In this document: in pieces, positions 6,345 to 7,430 of the stretch
How the letters are laid out: the number at the start of each line of letters is the position of its first letter
Position numbering within the stretch: the stretch's first letter is position 1
NCBI GenBank assembly: GCA_964441635.1
Contig: CAYTUZ010000042.1
Coordinates: forward strand, 1 to 7,430
Direction: 5' to 3'
From: C7867-002 sp964441635
GTDB lineage: Bacteria > Patescibacteriota > Minisyncoccia > Phycocordibacterales > PALSA-1337
Length of the DNA: 7,430 nt
Position numbers and translations under genes: made by a program
The notes under the pieces: generated by a model
What the model was told of the DNA's origin: nothing
Seen by the model: the letters and a program-made list of their open reading frames with translations, nothing else
Databases searched by the model: none

Positions 6345-7255
6345 ATCTCGGTTGATGAACTATCATGTGTCGACGAATATTTCATGCCGGGAGACCATGT
6401 ATTCAGCTGCGATCGATCTGGCAGAAGATTAGATATAGCAAATGGAACCGCCGCGATTGCAGCCAGAGCAGCAATAACCGCTATTGTTATAAATGCGATT
6501 AGCCACTTCCGGAAATTGCCCGCACCCTTCGTTGAACGCGTCGCCTTCAAGGATTCATATAGTTTGTAATCATAGATAAAAGTAAAAGGAATCATGATTG
6601 CATAGATCAGCAGATTCGGAACAAATTTTCCCACAATGCCAAATGCGAATGAAAACGGAATCGTAACGATGACTAGAGCGATCGACACGGCAATATTTAG
6701 AAGAGCCAAGATCAAGATGCGGCCGAAGACTGGCCACCATCTCCCGCGAACCAAAGCGAAGCTTTCCGTGAGAGCAGAAAAACCACGATGGCCGTCTACG
6801 ACCATAGTAAAAACAGTCATTGAGAGATATATAGAAACAGCTATGCCGGGAATGATGAAGAGGACCCATGCGCCCATTGCAGACAGAGTCTGTATCACCA
6901 CGATAAGAAGAAATGGCCAGAATAGACCCAAGCCGATTTTGTATTGTTCTTTGAAAGAAATTTTCGCGAGAGAATCAGCGGAGATTTTTCTCACAGCATC
7001 TACCAAACCGGGAATCACGGCTATGAACAAGACTGCTCCAAAGAGCATGAGCGGGATAGCCACGATTGTACCTATGCCGGTTGCGCCAAAGATGACTGCT
7101 ACTAGGTTTACAAGTGCCGGTACCACACAGATCAAAGCCAATTCTTTCCAGTTAACCTTGAATAACTTCCAGGAAGAGCTAAGGAGCTCGCTCGGAGTCG
7201 CAAGTGAATTGCCGGTACCGGAATTTGCAGCGAGAACATTTTGGTTTTGGTCCAT
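6341..7255 (-). CDS. Uncharacterised multi-pass membrane protein
   Basis: This 304-residue protein has about six to seven hydrophobic segments: roughly 38-58, 60-84, 110-127, 129-152, 178-200, 207-227 and 251-276. The N-terminus is hydrophilic and the last 25 residues are rich in Ser and Thr. A block beginning WVLFIIPGIAVSIYLS (130-145) and continuing with ALTESFALVRGRWW (161-174) resembles integral-membrane families such as the glycerophosphodiesterase membrane domain (PF10110) and YciC-like proteins. That resemblance is from memory and names no activity; there are no catalytic phosphodiesterase residues to point to. It is the first gene of the unit leading to rodA and shares 4 nt with the next gene. 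ATG 7255 is the only sensible start; there is no Shine-Dalgarno sequence. An apparent promoter lies between it and the 5S gene. Reality of the gene is well supported, function is unknown. Confidence 0.9.
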   Translation of the reverse strand: MDQNQNVLAANSGTGNSLATPSELLSSSWKLFKVNWKELALICVVPALVNLVAVIFGATGIGTIVAIPLMLFGAVLFIAVIPGLVDAVRKISADSLAKISFKEQYKIGLGLFWPFLLIVVIQTLSAMGAWVLFIIPGIAVSIYLSMTVFTMVVDGHRGFSALTESFALVRGRWWPVFGRILILALLNIAVSIALVIVTIPFSFAFGIVGKFVPNLLIYAIMIPFTFIYDYKLYESLKATRSTKGAGNFRKWLIAFITIAVIAALAAIAAVPFAISNLLPDRSQLNTWSPGMKYSSTHDSSSTEI

Positions 7256-7293
7256 AGTATTTGGTTTAGATAATATAAAAAAGACTTGAGATC

Positions 7294-7322
7294 ATTATCC
7301 CACATTTATAGGTAATTTTGAA
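7294..7322 (-). promoter_or_regulatory. Probable promoter of the membrane protein-rodA unit
   Basis: The minus strand has TTCAAA (7322-7317, four of six), a 17-nt spacer ending in TGG, and GATAAT (7299-7294, five of six), so the -10 is an extended type. It begins just after the 3' end of the 5S gene. A start near 7287 would leave a leader of about 30 nt before the ATG at 7255. The three-gene unit need not depend on read-through from the rRNA operon. No clear terminator hairpin lies between the 5S gene and this site. Confidence 0.55.
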
Positions 7323-7330
7323 TCTTCTGT

Positions 7331-7430
7331 TCTGGCGGCAAGCTACTTTCGCCCCATAAGGACTATCATCGCCGCTACTGCGTTTCACTGCCGTGTTCGG
7401 AATGAGAACGGGTGGTGCCACAGCGCCAAA
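7331..7430 (-). rRNA. rrf: 5S ribosomal RNA, missing the first few 5' bases
   Basis: Read on the minus strand, the sequence has the conserved 5S core CACCCGTTCTCATTCCGAAC (helix III and loop C region), followed by ACGGCAGTGAAACGC, GTAGCGGCGATGATAG, GGGGCGAAAGTAG and a 3' GCCGCCAGA that should pair with a 5' TCTGGCGGC lying outside the window. About 100 nt are visible and about 10 are missing, as judged from the unpaired helix I strand. The 3' end is placed at 7331 from that pairing and could shift by one or two bases. A 5S gene in this position usually ends an operon of 16S and 23S rRNA, which would lie beyond the right edge. Confidence 0.95.

Noticed and set aside
6636..7289. Long plus-strand open frame (217 codons) opposite the multi-pass membrane protein
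   Set aside because: It is a codon shadow: the predicted protein is rich in Arg, Lys, Thr and Pro with no domain-like pattern, while the minus strand encodes regular membrane helices.
7269..7299. Inverted repeat GATAAT / ATTATC with a T-run on the minus strand, considered as a 5S terminator
   Set aside because: Only 6 AT-rich base pairs with a 19-nt loop, the T-run lies inside the loop, and one arm is the apparent -10 box.

Overview
The window looks like a stretch of chromosome from a Candidate Phyla Radiation bacterium (Patescibacteria, probably a Parcubacteria-like lineage). The reasons are the short SecD and SecF proteins, the style of the GT4 glycosyltransferase, an uncharacterised membrane protein and a Cys-rich surface protein of kinds I associate with that group, compact gene spacing, and no recognisable Shine-Dalgarno sequence ahead of most genes. 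This assignment is inference from protein character, not from a phylogeny. TAA, TAG and TGA all act as stops, so there is no sign of a recoded TGA.

Layout from the right edge, following the minus strand. A 5S rRNA (7331-7430, lacking only its extreme 5' end) marks the end of a probable rRNA operon lying outside the window. It is followed by a tight three-gene unit: a multi-pass membrane protein of unknown function, a single-span protein with a four-cysteine motif and a beta-rich exterior, and rodA, the SEDS peptidoglycan glycosyltransferase. The first two overlap by 4 nt (ATGA). The second and rodA are 4 nt apart. A promoter-like sequence lies between the 5S gene and this unit.

In the middle is a lone plus-strand GT4 glycosyltransferase (3249-4385). 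It converges on rodA, and the gap holds a near-perfect AT-rich inverted repeat (26-bp arms, TTTT loop) built of heptanucleotide units. It diverges from a minus-strand polyprenyl-phosphate sugar-1-phosphate transferase (1799-3157). The 91-bp divergent gap holds two promoter-like sequences of the same design, each ending 6-7 nt from its ATG, which suggests leaderless mRNAs. The pair could start and extend a lipid-linked surface glycan.

On the left are secD (405-1763) and secF (start only, running off the window). They encode the membrane proton-driven subunits of the Sec export machinery and are 4 nt apart. The common theme is the cell envelope: wall synthesis, surface glycan assembly and protein export. 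I see no mobile element, CRISPR array, tRNA, defence system or other clearly new system. No gene-free stretch exceeds about 100 bases. The most unusual elements are the heptad inverted repeat, the paired leaderless-type promoters and the two uncharacterised envelope proteins coupled to rodA.
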